In this document: piece by piece, positions 34,878 through 42,446 of the stretch
Layout: each line of letters begins with the position of its first letter
How positions within the stretch are numbered: the first letter of the stretch is position 1
Assembly (NCBI GenBank): GCA_002690045.1
Contig: NZDE01000010.1
Coordinates: 186,001-250,000, forward strand
From: Alphaproteobacteria bacterium
Lineage (GTDB): Bacteria > Pseudomonadota > Alphaproteobacteria > Micavibrionales > Micavibrionaceae
Length of the DNA: 64,000 nucleotides
Direction of reading: 5' to 3'
Program-made: the position numbers and the translations under genes
Notes under the pieces: generated by a model
Told to the model about the DNA's origin: nothing
Databases searched by the model: none
What the model saw: the letters and a program-made list of their open reading frames with translations, nothing else

Positions 34878-35720
34878 TTATAAAAGTTCCTGATGAATTT
34901 GTTCAATAAACATACGTGCGTCTGCACGGTCTTCGGCAAATGGGGTAAGCGTGATATAACGCTCTAATGTCTCTATGGCTTCTGCGCTGCGTGTGTTTTT
35001 GGCGAGGAGCACGCCTTTATCAAGTAGCAAGCGATATTCATTTGGTGCGATCATTTCGGTATGGCGCACGGTTTCTAGTGCAGCTTCGTAATCCTCTGCG
35101 GCGATTTGGCGCTTTTTGATGTTATTTTGTAAGCGAACGAGGATTTCGCGTTTGTTGGCGGATTGATAATAGGATTGGCTTAGCTCGGCATGAGGGCCCT
35201 TAACGTGTTTGATAAGGTCGCGGAGTTCCGCCGCACCTAATTTCTGCGCATTGTTGAACGGGTCAATTAGTAATTGTTGACCATTCGCATTTAACTTTAC
35301 AATGAAATGACCTGGGAAATTAACCCCTGCCGCGTACCAGTCCAAACGCTCGCATATTTCGAGGTAGAGGATAGATAGCGCAACCGGTAGCCCCTTGGCA
35401 TTATCCATCACATAACATATATCCGCATTATCAATGAGGTCGTAATTCTCGTCATTACCTGTATAGCCGTATTTATCGACAAATATGGTTTTAAGCGCAT
35501 TATACCGCGCCTCACCATGGTCGCCACCTTGCTGCGCCAGTGTGTTTAGAACATCTTTTTGAAGGCGTTCGAGATGGTGGTAGTACCGGTCAAGCGAACG
35601 GGATGGGTGGCGCAATGCTGAAAAAGCGAGCGCCGTTTCAAAGAGAGCGATGTCTTCATCCGCGCGCGTTCCTTGCTGGGCTAAAAATGATTCAACATCT
35701 TCTGGCGTATTTTTTAACAT
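34878..35720 (-). CDS. SirB1-family protein (transglutaminase-like plus TPR)
   Basis: A 280-residue cytosolic protein. The N-terminal part contains a transglutaminase-like SirB1 region with DNAKGLPVALSILYLEICERL and NFPGHFIVKL; residues about 185-275 form TPR-like helices (DKGVLLAKNTRSAEAIETLERYI). Its biochemical role is not established; related genes often sit near prmC/sirC or cell-envelope genes. It lies 18 bp after the BON lipoprotein gene. Confidence 0.85.
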   Translation of the reverse strand: MLKNTPEDVESFLAQQGTRADEDIALFETALAFSALRHPSRSLDRYYHHLERLQKDVLNTLAQQGGDHGEARYNALKTIFVDKYGYTGNDENYDLIDNADICYVMDNAKGLPVALSILYLEICERLDWYAAGVNFPGHFIVKLNANGQQLLIDPFNNAQKLGAAELRDLIKHVKGPHAELSQSYYQSANKREILVRLQNNIKKRQIAAEDYEAALETVRHTEMIAPNEYRLLLDKGVLLAKNTRSAEAIETLERYITLTPFAEDRADARMFIEQIHQELL

Positions 35721-35738
35721 TACACCGTACCTTATGCT

Positions 35739-36452
35739 TTAAAGGGATTCCTGATCCACTGGCTGGATCGGCATTGGCGCGGATGTCGCTTCGCTTGGTG
35801 TGTACTCTTGTTGCGTGTTTGATGTTTGCGGCGCTGTGCTGGAGTGCCCCATAATGCCTTCAACTTCTTCAACCAAACGAATATAGCTGACAACCTGCTG
35901 AACGTTTGAAATGCCACGGGCGATTTCAATGATTTTGTTGGTTTCAGCCTGTGAATGTGATGCGCCCATCAAATAGACAGTGCCTTGGACGGTATCAATT
36001 GTGTAATTGACAGATTGCACTTCTTTATCGAGCGTGATCTTTGCGCGAATTTGGGTGGTGATCCATTTATCGTTTAAGAAACCGCCGACGCCGCCGCTTT
36101 CGGCAACACGTATTTCATTGATGACTTGTTTAACGCCATTTGGCTGCCATGCAAGGCGGATGGCTTCAACGCGATGTTCTGGGTCTTGAACAACGCCTGT
36201 GACAAGGACACGGCCTTGCTGCACAGTAACATCAAGCTTGGAGAATGTGTCGACATTATAACGGAACCATAAATCGCTGATTTGCGTGCTGATCCAGAAA
36301 TCTTTCGCGGATTGGTTAAGACCGCCTTCTTTTACGGCAGATACCCCAACAACGGCGCCCGCGCCCGTTGCCATGCCGAGCGGCGTACAGCCTTGTAATG
36401 TAAGTGCGCCGAAAGCCAAAAGAGATAAAGATAAATTACGCAAATAATGCAT
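35739..36452 (-). CDS. BON-domain lipoprotein (DolP/YraP-like)
   Basis: A 237-residue outer-membrane lipoprotein with signal peptide and lipobox LQGC, then a Gly-rich stretch (GMATGAGAVVGVSAVKEGG) and two BON domains (about 60-130 and 135-200). It resembles E. coli DolP (YraP), which protects outer-membrane integrity. The C-terminal 35 residues are Ser/Thr/Pro-rich. The frame runs 36 bp further upstream; ATG 36452 gives the lipobox signal directly. Its neighbours yraN and rsmI match the E. coli lpoA-yraN-dolP cluster. Confidence 0.88.
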   Translation of the reverse strand: MHYLRNLSLSLLAFGALTLQGCTPLGMATGAGAVVGVSAVKEGGLNQSAKDFWISTQISDLWFRYNVDTFSKLDVTVQQGRVLVTGVVQDPEHRVEAIRLAWQPNGVKQVINEIRVAESGGVGGFLNDKWITTQIRAKITLDKEVQSVNYTIDTVQGTVYLMGASHSQAETNKIIEIARGISNVQQVVSYIRLVEEVEGIMGHSSTAPQTSNTQQEYTPSEATSAPMPIQPVDQESL

Positions 36453-36475
36453 TGATACAGCCCTTGATAAGTTGC

Positions 36476-36877
36476 CTAGAGTATCCAAGCGTTTGGAATA
36501 TGTTTTATATAGTATGGCGGTGCAACGGCAATAAAGTCAAAGCGAAGTGTAAATTTATCAGCATTTCTTTGCGTATAACGATGCGCATGGGCGATATAAT
36601 GCTGCGCTGCGCGACAAATACGGCGCTGGGTTTTTGTTGGTACGGCGTGCAGGGCATCATGTTTGTTTTGACGGAACTTAACTTCGATAAAGGCGATTAT
36701 ACCGCGTCGCTGCGCGATAATATCAATCTCGCCTACTTCCGTGCGGTAGTTCTGCTCAAGGATTTTATAGCCCTTTAAGCGTAAATATACGCGCACAATT
36801 TTTTCAACTAGATAGCCGCGCTTGTGTGCGGCGCGGCCAGATGTGGTTGTATGATGTGAGCGTTGTCTATTCAGCAT
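36476..36877 (-). CDS. yraN: UPF0102/YraN family nuclease-fold protein
   Basis: A 133-residue protein of the YraN family with a restriction-endonuclease-like fold. The family signature is present: NYRTEVGEIDIIAQRRGIIAFIEVKFR, holding the Asp and Glu-x-Lys residues of the fold. The start overlaps the rsmI end by 11 bp. Exact function is unknown; a role in DNA uptake or repair is often suggested. Confidence 0.9.
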   Translation of the reverse strand: MLNRQRSHHTTTSGRAAHKRGYLVEKIVRVYLRLKGYKILEQNYRTEVGEIDIIAQRRGIIAFIEVKFRQNKHDALHAVPTKTQRRICRAAQHYIAHAHRYTQRNADKFTLRFDFIAVAPPYYIKHIPNAWIL

Positions 36878-37742
36878 CTTTAAGGTCGAGGGCTTGTTGA
36901 TAGATATCTTTTCGCTTGCGCCCTGTTAATTCGGTAATCATATCAACAGATTCGCGTAGGCTGTATTGTTTTAGATGCTGTATTAATAGCGACTCAATTT
37001 CGTTTTCTGTGTATTCGGCTTTATCCGTATTATTTGGCGGAGAGATAACTAAAACGATTTCGCCTTTTGGTGGGCCGTTTTCTTCAACATCTTGGATCAA
37101 AGCGCTAACTGGATTACGCTTAACTTCCTCAAATTTTTTGGTTAATTCACGGGCGATGGCGACGGCGCGGTCACCATAGATCTCATGAATGGCTTTAAGT
37201 GTAGCTAATAGGCGCGGCGCCGTTTCGAAGGCAATGAGTGTGGCTTGTATGTTTTTCCATTCGGTGAACAAATCAGCGCGGGCTTTGTTTTTGGATGGAA
37301 TGAACCCTAGAAAGCAGAATTTATCACTGGGCAAAGCTGAAAGCTGTAAGGCCATTAACGGTGCAGATGCGCCTAGTAGGCTTGTAATGTAATAACCTTT
37401 TTGTGTGATGTATTGCACTAGCTTATAGCCAGGGTCAGATATAAGTGGCATACCTGCATCGCTAATTAAGGCAACGATTTTGTTATCTTCAAGTGCGGCG
37501 CAAATCTTGTCACGTTTACGTTCATCGCTATGATCGTTATAGGATAATAGCGGCGCTTTAATGCCAAAATGTGACAGTAACTTGCCGCTGACACGGGTGT
37601 CTTCACAGGCAATTAAGTCGGCGCTTTTAAGTAGGTCTAGGGCGCGTAGAGTGATATCTTGCAAGTTGCCGATGGGGGTCGCGACCAAATATAAACCTGA
37701 TACAAAATGATTGGCGGAACTATGTTGTGCGGGGTTGACCAT
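36867..37742 (-). CDS. rsmI: 16S rRNA (cytidine1402-2'-O)-methyltransferase RsmI
   Basis: A 291-residue SAM-dependent tetrapyrrole-methylase-fold enzyme that methylates C1402 of 16S rRNA. Motifs: LYLVATPIGNLQDITLRAL near the start, ACEDTRVSGKLLSHFGI, SDAGMPLISDPGY and GEIVLVISPP. Length is normal. It overlaps yraN by 11 bp and is divergent from the lpoA-like gene, with start codons 59 bp apart. Confidence 0.95.
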   Translation of the reverse strand: MVNPAQHSSANHFVSGLYLVATPIGNLQDITLRALDLLKSADLIACEDTRVSGKLLSHFGIKAPLLSYNDHSDERKRDKICAALEDNKIVALISDAGMPLISDPGYKLVQYITQKGYYITSLLGASAPLMALQLSALPSDKFCFLGFIPSKNKARADLFTEWKNIQATLIAFETAPRLLATLKAIHEIYGDRAVAIARELTKKFEEVKRNPVSALIQDVEENGPPKGEIVLVISPPNNTDKAEYTENEIESLLIQHLKQYSLRESVDMITELTGRKRKDIYQQALDLKDAE

Positions 37743-37800
37743 TGCGCTATGCTACTTTACCGTTTGTTTTTATTTTTCCTTTTTAATAGGGCTTGTCCGA

Positions 37801-39231
37801 ATGTGCAAATATCTTTTTTCTAAAACCGTGATATTAATTTCTGCGCTTATGCTACTTGGCGCATGTGTCAGTTCGGGCGGATATAGTAATCCGTGGAAAA
37901 TAAACAGTAAAAACTCTGCGACCGCACAGCAGGCGCCAAGTACATTGGCTGATCCGAATATTTGGGCAGAACAAAATAATGGTCAGACCGATAACGGTGA
38001 GATGATTTTATCTGCTAATGGGCAGCAGAAACCTGCAGGAAGTGAATATTACAGCCCATATCGTGGGAATGTTGATTATGGCGCAGATGGTTACACTAAT
38101 AACCTACAGATGGATAATAGTTTATATGGGATGCCACCTAGCCCCGCAGCATCGGTGCGTGTGGCTTTACTTGCGCCGATGAGTGGCCAAGCTGCGCATT
38201 TGGGGAAAGCTTTTGTTAATGCAAGTCAGATGGCGTTGTTTGATTTAAAAATGGCTGATTTTGAAGTCGCGCCTTATGACACAAAATCAACACCGCAAGG
38301 TGCAGAAGAAGCCGCGCGTCAGGCGATAAGTGACGGCGCATCATTAATTATCGGACCGCTTTTTGCGGATTCTGTTCGCCGCGCACGCGCTGTGGCATCA
38401 CGGCACAATGTCTCGGTCTTAGGGTTTTCTACGGACTGGACGACAGCGAGTAGTAATAGCTATGTTATGGGCTTTATGCCGTTCACACAGGTGCAGCGTA
38501 TTGTTCAGCATGCCGCGCAAAAAGGGTATCATCGCATTGGCGTTATTGCGCCAGATGACGTTTATGGGCAGGCTGTAGTGAATACTTATTTAGAAGAAGC
38601 GACGCGCTATGGTTTGGATACGGTTAGCATCTTGCGATACACGGCAGGGCAAGATGACATTTCGCTACGTATGCGCGAATTTTCACAATATGATTCTCGT
38701 AGAGATGAAAAGGGCGAATTGTTTGAGCGTTATGAGTTGCCTTTTGATGCCGTATTAATGGCGGTTGGTAGTGAGCAAGCCATAGCGATTTCTAATTTGT
38801 TGACCTTCCATGATTTAGACCCGCACCGTGTGAAACGTTTGGGTACAGGTTTGTGGGATGATCCTGCCTTGGCGGGAGAAGACAACCTGCGCGGGGCGGT
38901 TTTTGCTGCGCCATCACCAAATCTTCGTCAATCTTTCGTGTCACGTTATAAGATGCTTTATAATGCAGAGCCGCCGCGCTTGGCTTCGCTTGCATATGAT
39001 GCAACGGCGCTGTCGATTGTTTTGGCAAAACATGGTTTAGGGCAAAATGGTGTGCCGGCCTTTGGACGTGATTATTTGACTAATCCAAACGGGTTTTCAG
39101 GTGTTGATGGTATTTTCCGTTTTCATAGCAATGGTCTAATCGAACGCGGCTTGGCTGTGTTGGAATTAGACCGCGGGCGCATCAAAGTCATAGAAGATGC
39201 CCCTTCGACCTTTATGCGCCCACGTATGTAA
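37801..39231 (+). CDS. LpoA-like penicillin-binding protein activator lipoprotein
   Basis: A 476-residue outer-membrane lipoprotein. Lipobox LLGAC near residue 18, a low-complexity Asn/Gln/Ser linker to about 115, then a type I periplasmic-binding fold: RVALLAPMSGQAAHLGKAF, IIGPLFADSVR, and LPFDAVLMAVGSEQA. In gammaproteobacteria LpoA activates PBP1A; this alphaproteobacterial version lacks the TPR N-domain and may only share the C-terminal part. I start at ATG 37801 (signal peptide begins at once) rather than the long upstream extension. It is divergent from rsmI, and ends 8 bp from tadG. Confidence 0.85.
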   Translation: MCKYLFSKTVILISALMLLGACVSSGGYSNPWKINSKNSATAQQAPSTLADPNIWAEQNNGQTDNGEMILSANGQQKPAGSEYYSPYRGNVDYGADGYTNNLQMDNSLYGMPPSPAASVRVALLAPMSGQAAHLGKAFVNASQMALFDLKMADFEVAPYDTKSTPQGAEEAARQAISDGASLIIGPLFADSVRRARAVASRHNVSVLGFSTDWTTASSNSYVMGFMPFTQVQRIVQHAAQKGYHRIGVIAPDDVYGQAVVNTYLEEATRYGLDTVSILRYTAGQDDISLRMREFSQYDSRRDEKGELFERYELPFDAVLMAVGSEQAIAISNLLTFHDLDPHRVKRLGTGLWDDPALAGEDNLRGAVFAAPSPNLRQSFVSRYKMLYNAEPPRLASLAYDATALSIVLAKHGLGQNGVPAFGRDYLTNPNGFSGVDGIFRFHSNGLIERGLAVLELDRGRIKVIEDAPSTFMRPRM

Positions 39232-39239
39232 TATAGTTG

Positions 39240-40637
39240 TTATTGCGTAATATACAGGTTAGATAACTCTTTACTGATTTTCTCGAACGTGTCGATCAAG
39301 TCCTGTTGATCTGGTGCATCGAAATATTTTGTTGCATCTGATGCGCAGCGTTCGTAATACCCTTTGGTATTGCTGCTGATATTACTGGTGAAGGTAACGG
39401 TATAGATCTGAATACCTTTTTGCTTCATTTCAGTACAGGTTTCTTCAAAACGTTCATTTAGGTCACTAACCGAAACACTGTTTCGACGCGCACCGCCATA
39501 GGCGCTATAATATGGACTGGTCGTGTTGTTGCCATCTGTCATCATGACGACAACCTTTTGCCAGATAAGGTCTTCAAACGAAGCGCCTTCGCGGAAGGGA
39601 AAGTCAGGGGATAGCATACGATACCCCCAGACCATGCCTAAGTTACCATGCGTATTGCCATCCGCCTGCAAAAGCGTTATGCGATCTTTCAAATAATCTT
39701 TATCTGTTGTTAATGGCACAACATATGCTTTGTTACAGCTATAGTTTGGTCCATATCGGTTGTTATAATAACTGGCATTGTTGCGGATGCTTCTACTGTC
39801 TGAATCGTTGAAATACGCGCGGAACATGTCCCATTCCCAGTCATCATCACCATCAGTTGTGTCGTCAGGGTAGTTGCGCGCTTCTATGCAGCCCCACCAT
39901 TCATATAGGTCACTTTGGTCAAATTCGATGCTGGATGATGGGTCGATATAACGGTCGGGGTCTGGCGCGACCACAAATGGGTCATCATAATTGTCACCAT
40001 CAGGCGTAACGCCAAAACCATATGGGCCAACATTTACCGCAGAGCTGTAAGGCACCATGCCCATCTTAATCGTGTCATCTTCAGTTGCGCGATCGTACAA
40101 AATGTCTACGAAGTTTGTAGAGGCGGTGCGTAGCGCGCTAATGTTATTATTTGTACTCATCGAACCTGTAACATCTAGTACAAGCATTACTTCAAGGCCG
40201 CGGACTTCGCGTACAACATTCGTGTCAGTATTCGCTTCGGCGGTATTAATGCCTAGGATATTGAGGAATATGGTGTCGACATAAACTGATGCAGATACCG
40301 ATAAGTTATTTTCGCCAATCTCAACGACAATATCCTTAATCTCGCCAAGTTCATCGTCAGAATAGTTTGCACGTATGAAATCATACACACGCTCGATGAT
40401 TTCAGCCTCTGTCAACGATGAAGAGCCTGCGGCTGCTAAAGCTGCGGCATCGATAGCATGTTCAAGACGTTTTTTAGCCAGATAAATTTGACCGGCATCA
40501 ATTGCCATTCCCATGGACCCTAAAATGGCCGGTATACATAAGCTAATCATTACAGCAGATGCGCCAATTGTTGACGTGATATAGCGGCGTATTTCCCTGC
40601 TGTATAAATTTTTTAGTTTGTTTGTTAAATCGATCAT
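39240..40637 (-). CDS. tadG: TadG-type minor pilin/VWA protein
   Basis: A 465-residue protein with an N-terminal TadE/TadG-like segment (cytosolic basic start, one helix about 20-50, then IDAGQIYLAKKRLEHAIDAAALAAAG). A von Willebrand A domain starts near residue 150 with VLDVTGSMS as the metal site and has KVVVMMTDGNNTT later. Such proteins stabilise the Tad system. The GTG 15 bp upstream is in frame, but ATG 40637 has GAGGA ahead. The gene ends 8 bp from the lpoA-like stop. Most distal gene of the tadE-tadE-tadG run. Confidence 0.9.
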   Translation of the reverse strand: MIDLTNKLKNLYSREIRRYITSTIGASAVMISLCIPAILGSMGMAIDAGQIYLAKKRLEHAIDAAALAAAGSSSLTEAEIIERVYDFIRANYSDDELGEIKDIVVEIGENNLSVSASVYVDTIFLNILGINTAEANTDTNVVREVRGLEVMLVLDVTGSMSTNNNISALRTASTNFVDILYDRATEDDTIKMGMVPYSSAVNVGPYGFGVTPDGDNYDDPFVVAPDPDRYIDPSSSIEFDQSDLYEWWGCIEARNYPDDTTDGDDDWEWDMFRAYFNDSDSRSIRNNASYYNNRYGPNYSCNKAYVVPLTTDKDYLKDRITLLQADGNTHGNLGMVWGYRMLSPDFPFREGASFEDLIWQKVVVMMTDGNNTTSPYYSAYGGARRNSVSVSDLNERFEETCTEMKQKGIQIYTVTFTSNISSNTKGYYERCASDATKYFDAPDQQDLIDTFEKISKELSNLYITQ

Positions 40638-40659
40638 TTTTTCCTCACACACACCCGTT

Positions 40660-41184
40660 TTATTCGAAGTATACTACGGAGCTTTTGCGCCCTCTTGTAT
40701 AAGCAACTTCTTCCATATTGAATTCAGGAATTAAGAATTCGTAAAAGAAGGGGATATAGCGATATTGTGTCGCCACCCCTAAAACACCTTCACCAGGATT
40801 GGCAAGCTGGCTCATTTGAGACTCTACATCTTTGCTTCCTGCATAATTGGTTGATGTAAACTCGCCTTCGGTGACCATTTCGCCGTCATTGTCAAAACGC
40901 ACACTTACAATGTCGTAGGCCAATGGTGAGCTGTCATATGGTGATAGCGCTAAATGGCCTGCTTCTACCGCATCATCAATATCTTGTTGAGAAGCAATAG
41001 GTACGCGAGCAATTAAGTCTGCTGTAATTTGTGATGCGGTCATGACTTTCTGGTTAATAATCATGGCTTGCCCCATATCATATGTTCCCATAAGCAAAGA
41101 AAAGAGCACAGGGAAGATCATCGCAAATTCGGTTGCTGCAAATGCTTTTTCTTCTTTTAACCATTTTAATGCGGTTTTTAACAT
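40660..41184 (-). CDS. TadE-family minor pilin/pseudopilin
   Basis: A 174-residue TadE-like protein with the N-terminal motif FAATEFAMIFPVLFSLLMG (hydrophobic pilin-like helix with Glu) and a soluble C-terminal domain. It is the second of two TadE-type genes in tandem. TadE and TadF are minor pseudopilins processed by the prepilin peptidase. AAGGA precedes the ATG. It lies 22 bp upstream of tadG. Confidence 0.88.
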   Translation of the reverse strand: MLKTALKWLKEEKAFAATEFAMIFPVLFSLLMGTYDMGQAMIINQKVMTASQITADLIARVPIASQQDIDDAVEAGHLALSPYDSSPLAYDIVSVRFDNDGEMVTEGEFTSTNYAGSKDVESQMSQLANPGEGVLGVATQYRYIPFFYEFLIPEFNMEEVAYTRGRKSSVVYFE

Positions 41185-41205
41185 TGTTGCGTCCTTTTAT
41201 TAATC

Positions 41206-41754
41206 TTAGTCGTCTTCGAAATCATATGGTTCGGTTTGCAGTACAATAGTTGACATCATTAAGCGCGTATTTTTACCGGGGTCGCCAAAGAAGTCGCTAA
41301 TGATCGGAGTTTTTAATGGATAATCATATACTGCACGGATTAGCACAACATCACTAACACCGCCTGGGTCAAAACCTTGGCTCTGGAATCCGCCATCGTC
41401 ATCAAAATTCGCACTATTACCTGCTGCGCCACCCCAGCCATCGCCAATTTGAACGACTTCGTAACTAATGTCATCACAGCTTGCAAGGACGCTCATCGCA
41501 TCGCATAAAGCATCTTCAAACATGCTTTGCCCGTCTGCGCCCGCTTGTTGAACTTGACCGGTGCGAACAAGGCGTGATGCGTCTGATGTCGCGCCTTCTA
41601 ATACAATTGATGTTGTAAACATTAGGGCAATTTCGATGATGCCAATCATAAAATAGCATAATGGCAGCGCGATAAACGCCATTTCAATCGCGGTTGCGCC
41701 GTCGTTCTTCTTGATATAGCTGTCTAGAATGTCTCTTATGTTTCTCAAAAGCAC
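41206..41754 (-). CDS. TadE-family minor pilin/pseudopilin
   Basis: A 182-residue TadE-like protein with NDGATAIEMAFIALPLCYFMIG near residue 17-38: a Gly, then a pilin-like helix with Glu at +5. That processing site resembles that of flp (GATAIEYALIA). The soluble part has two Cys and a Gly/Asp-rich region. GTG 41754 is used; ribosome binding site weak, so a TTG two codons later is possible. It is 21 bp upstream of the second tadE-like gene. Confidence 0.87.
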   Translation of the reverse strand: MLLRNIRDILDSYIKKNDGATAIEMAFIALPLCYFMIGIIEIALMFTTSIVLEGATSDASRLVRTGQVQQAGADGQSMFEDALCDAMSVLASCDDISYEVVQIGDGWGGAAGNSANFDDDGGFQSQGFDPGGVSDVVLIRAVYDYPLKTPIISDFFGDPGKNTRLMMSTIVLQTEPYDFEDD

Positions 41755-41820
41755 ACCACCGGAAAAAATAAGATTTTGATAGTTGTATCAATTTTCTTAA
41801 AATTTTCGTTAAATTTACCT

Positions 41821-41877
41821 CACAAAAAAACATGCCTAATGACATGTCCCACATAGATAGATGTTACATGTTTTGTG
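41821..41877 (-). terminator. Long-loop hairpin with T-rich tail, possible weak terminator
   Basis: Read on the minus strand, an AAAACATG / CATGTTTT pairing (41867-41874 with 41827-41834) encloses a smaller ACATGT-based hairpin and is followed by more T residues. It sits in the 174-bp gap between the three-helix membrane gene and the first tadE-like gene. The long loop makes it uncertain. Confidence 0.3.
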
Positions 41878-41928
41878 TTGCAAATTAATTAATAATAGAT
41901 TGTTTTTTATTGATATTTTATATGTATT

Positions 41929-42444
41929 TTAAGCGGGGGGGCGGATTGAGTCCATTTCAATAGGGAAGCCATCTTCATCTAATTTAACATCGCCGGTCAC
42001 TTCTGGTCCCCATTGCTCCTTTAGTGCGGCTTTACGGTCTTCGATGGCGTTCACACGTTTTTCGGCTTTTTGGACCATAATGTTGGCGACAATGCCTACT
42101 ACCGCCCAGTTGATCAGGTAGCCAATGCCTGCGGAAGCATAAATAATTACAATTGTAGCAGGTTGAGAAACGGTCTTTAGAGCAAAGTCAATTGTATGGT
42201 TGGTCGTGACGAGGTCTAATAAAAATGGGAACGCGCCAGCAAAGTTTAGGAAGGCAATGGAAAAGCTGCGTAATTTTTCTTTGCTACGGTCAGATATGGC
42301 GGCTACAAATGTGGGCGCCATTGCAATCATAAGGAACACAGCCGATGCCATAAAGACAACGCCCATAATTACAGTAGCAGCAAGTAATAGCTGTCCTTTA
42401 AAGCCGAGTTTACTTTTTTTCTTTTTCAGCTTCTTTTTTGCCAT
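41929..42444 (-). CDS. Three-helix membrane protein linked to the pseudokinase gene
   Basis: A 171-residue inner-membrane protein. The N-terminus is very Lys-rich (residues 2-13), followed by hydrophobic helices at about 18-48, 66-82 and 90-120, then a charged cytoplasmic tail (KAEKRVNAIEDRKAALKEQ) with a Pro-rich end. It starts 2 bp after the pseudokinase stop, so the two are translationally close and probably work together. Family not recognised; position upstream of the tadE/tadG genes suggests a Tad link. Confidence 0.65.
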   Translation of the reverse strand: MAKKKLKKKKSKLGFKGQLLLAATVIMGVVFMASAVFLMIAMAPTFVAAISDRSKEKLRSFSIAFLNFAGAFPFLLDLVTTNHTIDFALKTVSQPATIVIIYASAGIGYLINWAVVGIVANIMVQKAEKRVNAIEDRKAALKEQWGPEVTGDVKLDEDGFPIEMDSIRPPA

Positions 42445-42446
42445 GA

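Noticed and set aside
41797-41812. TTAA-N8-TTAA upstream of the first tadE-like gene as a CtrA box
   Set aside because: Spacing is 8 bp, not 7, in a very AT-rich stretch; no -10 at the right distance.
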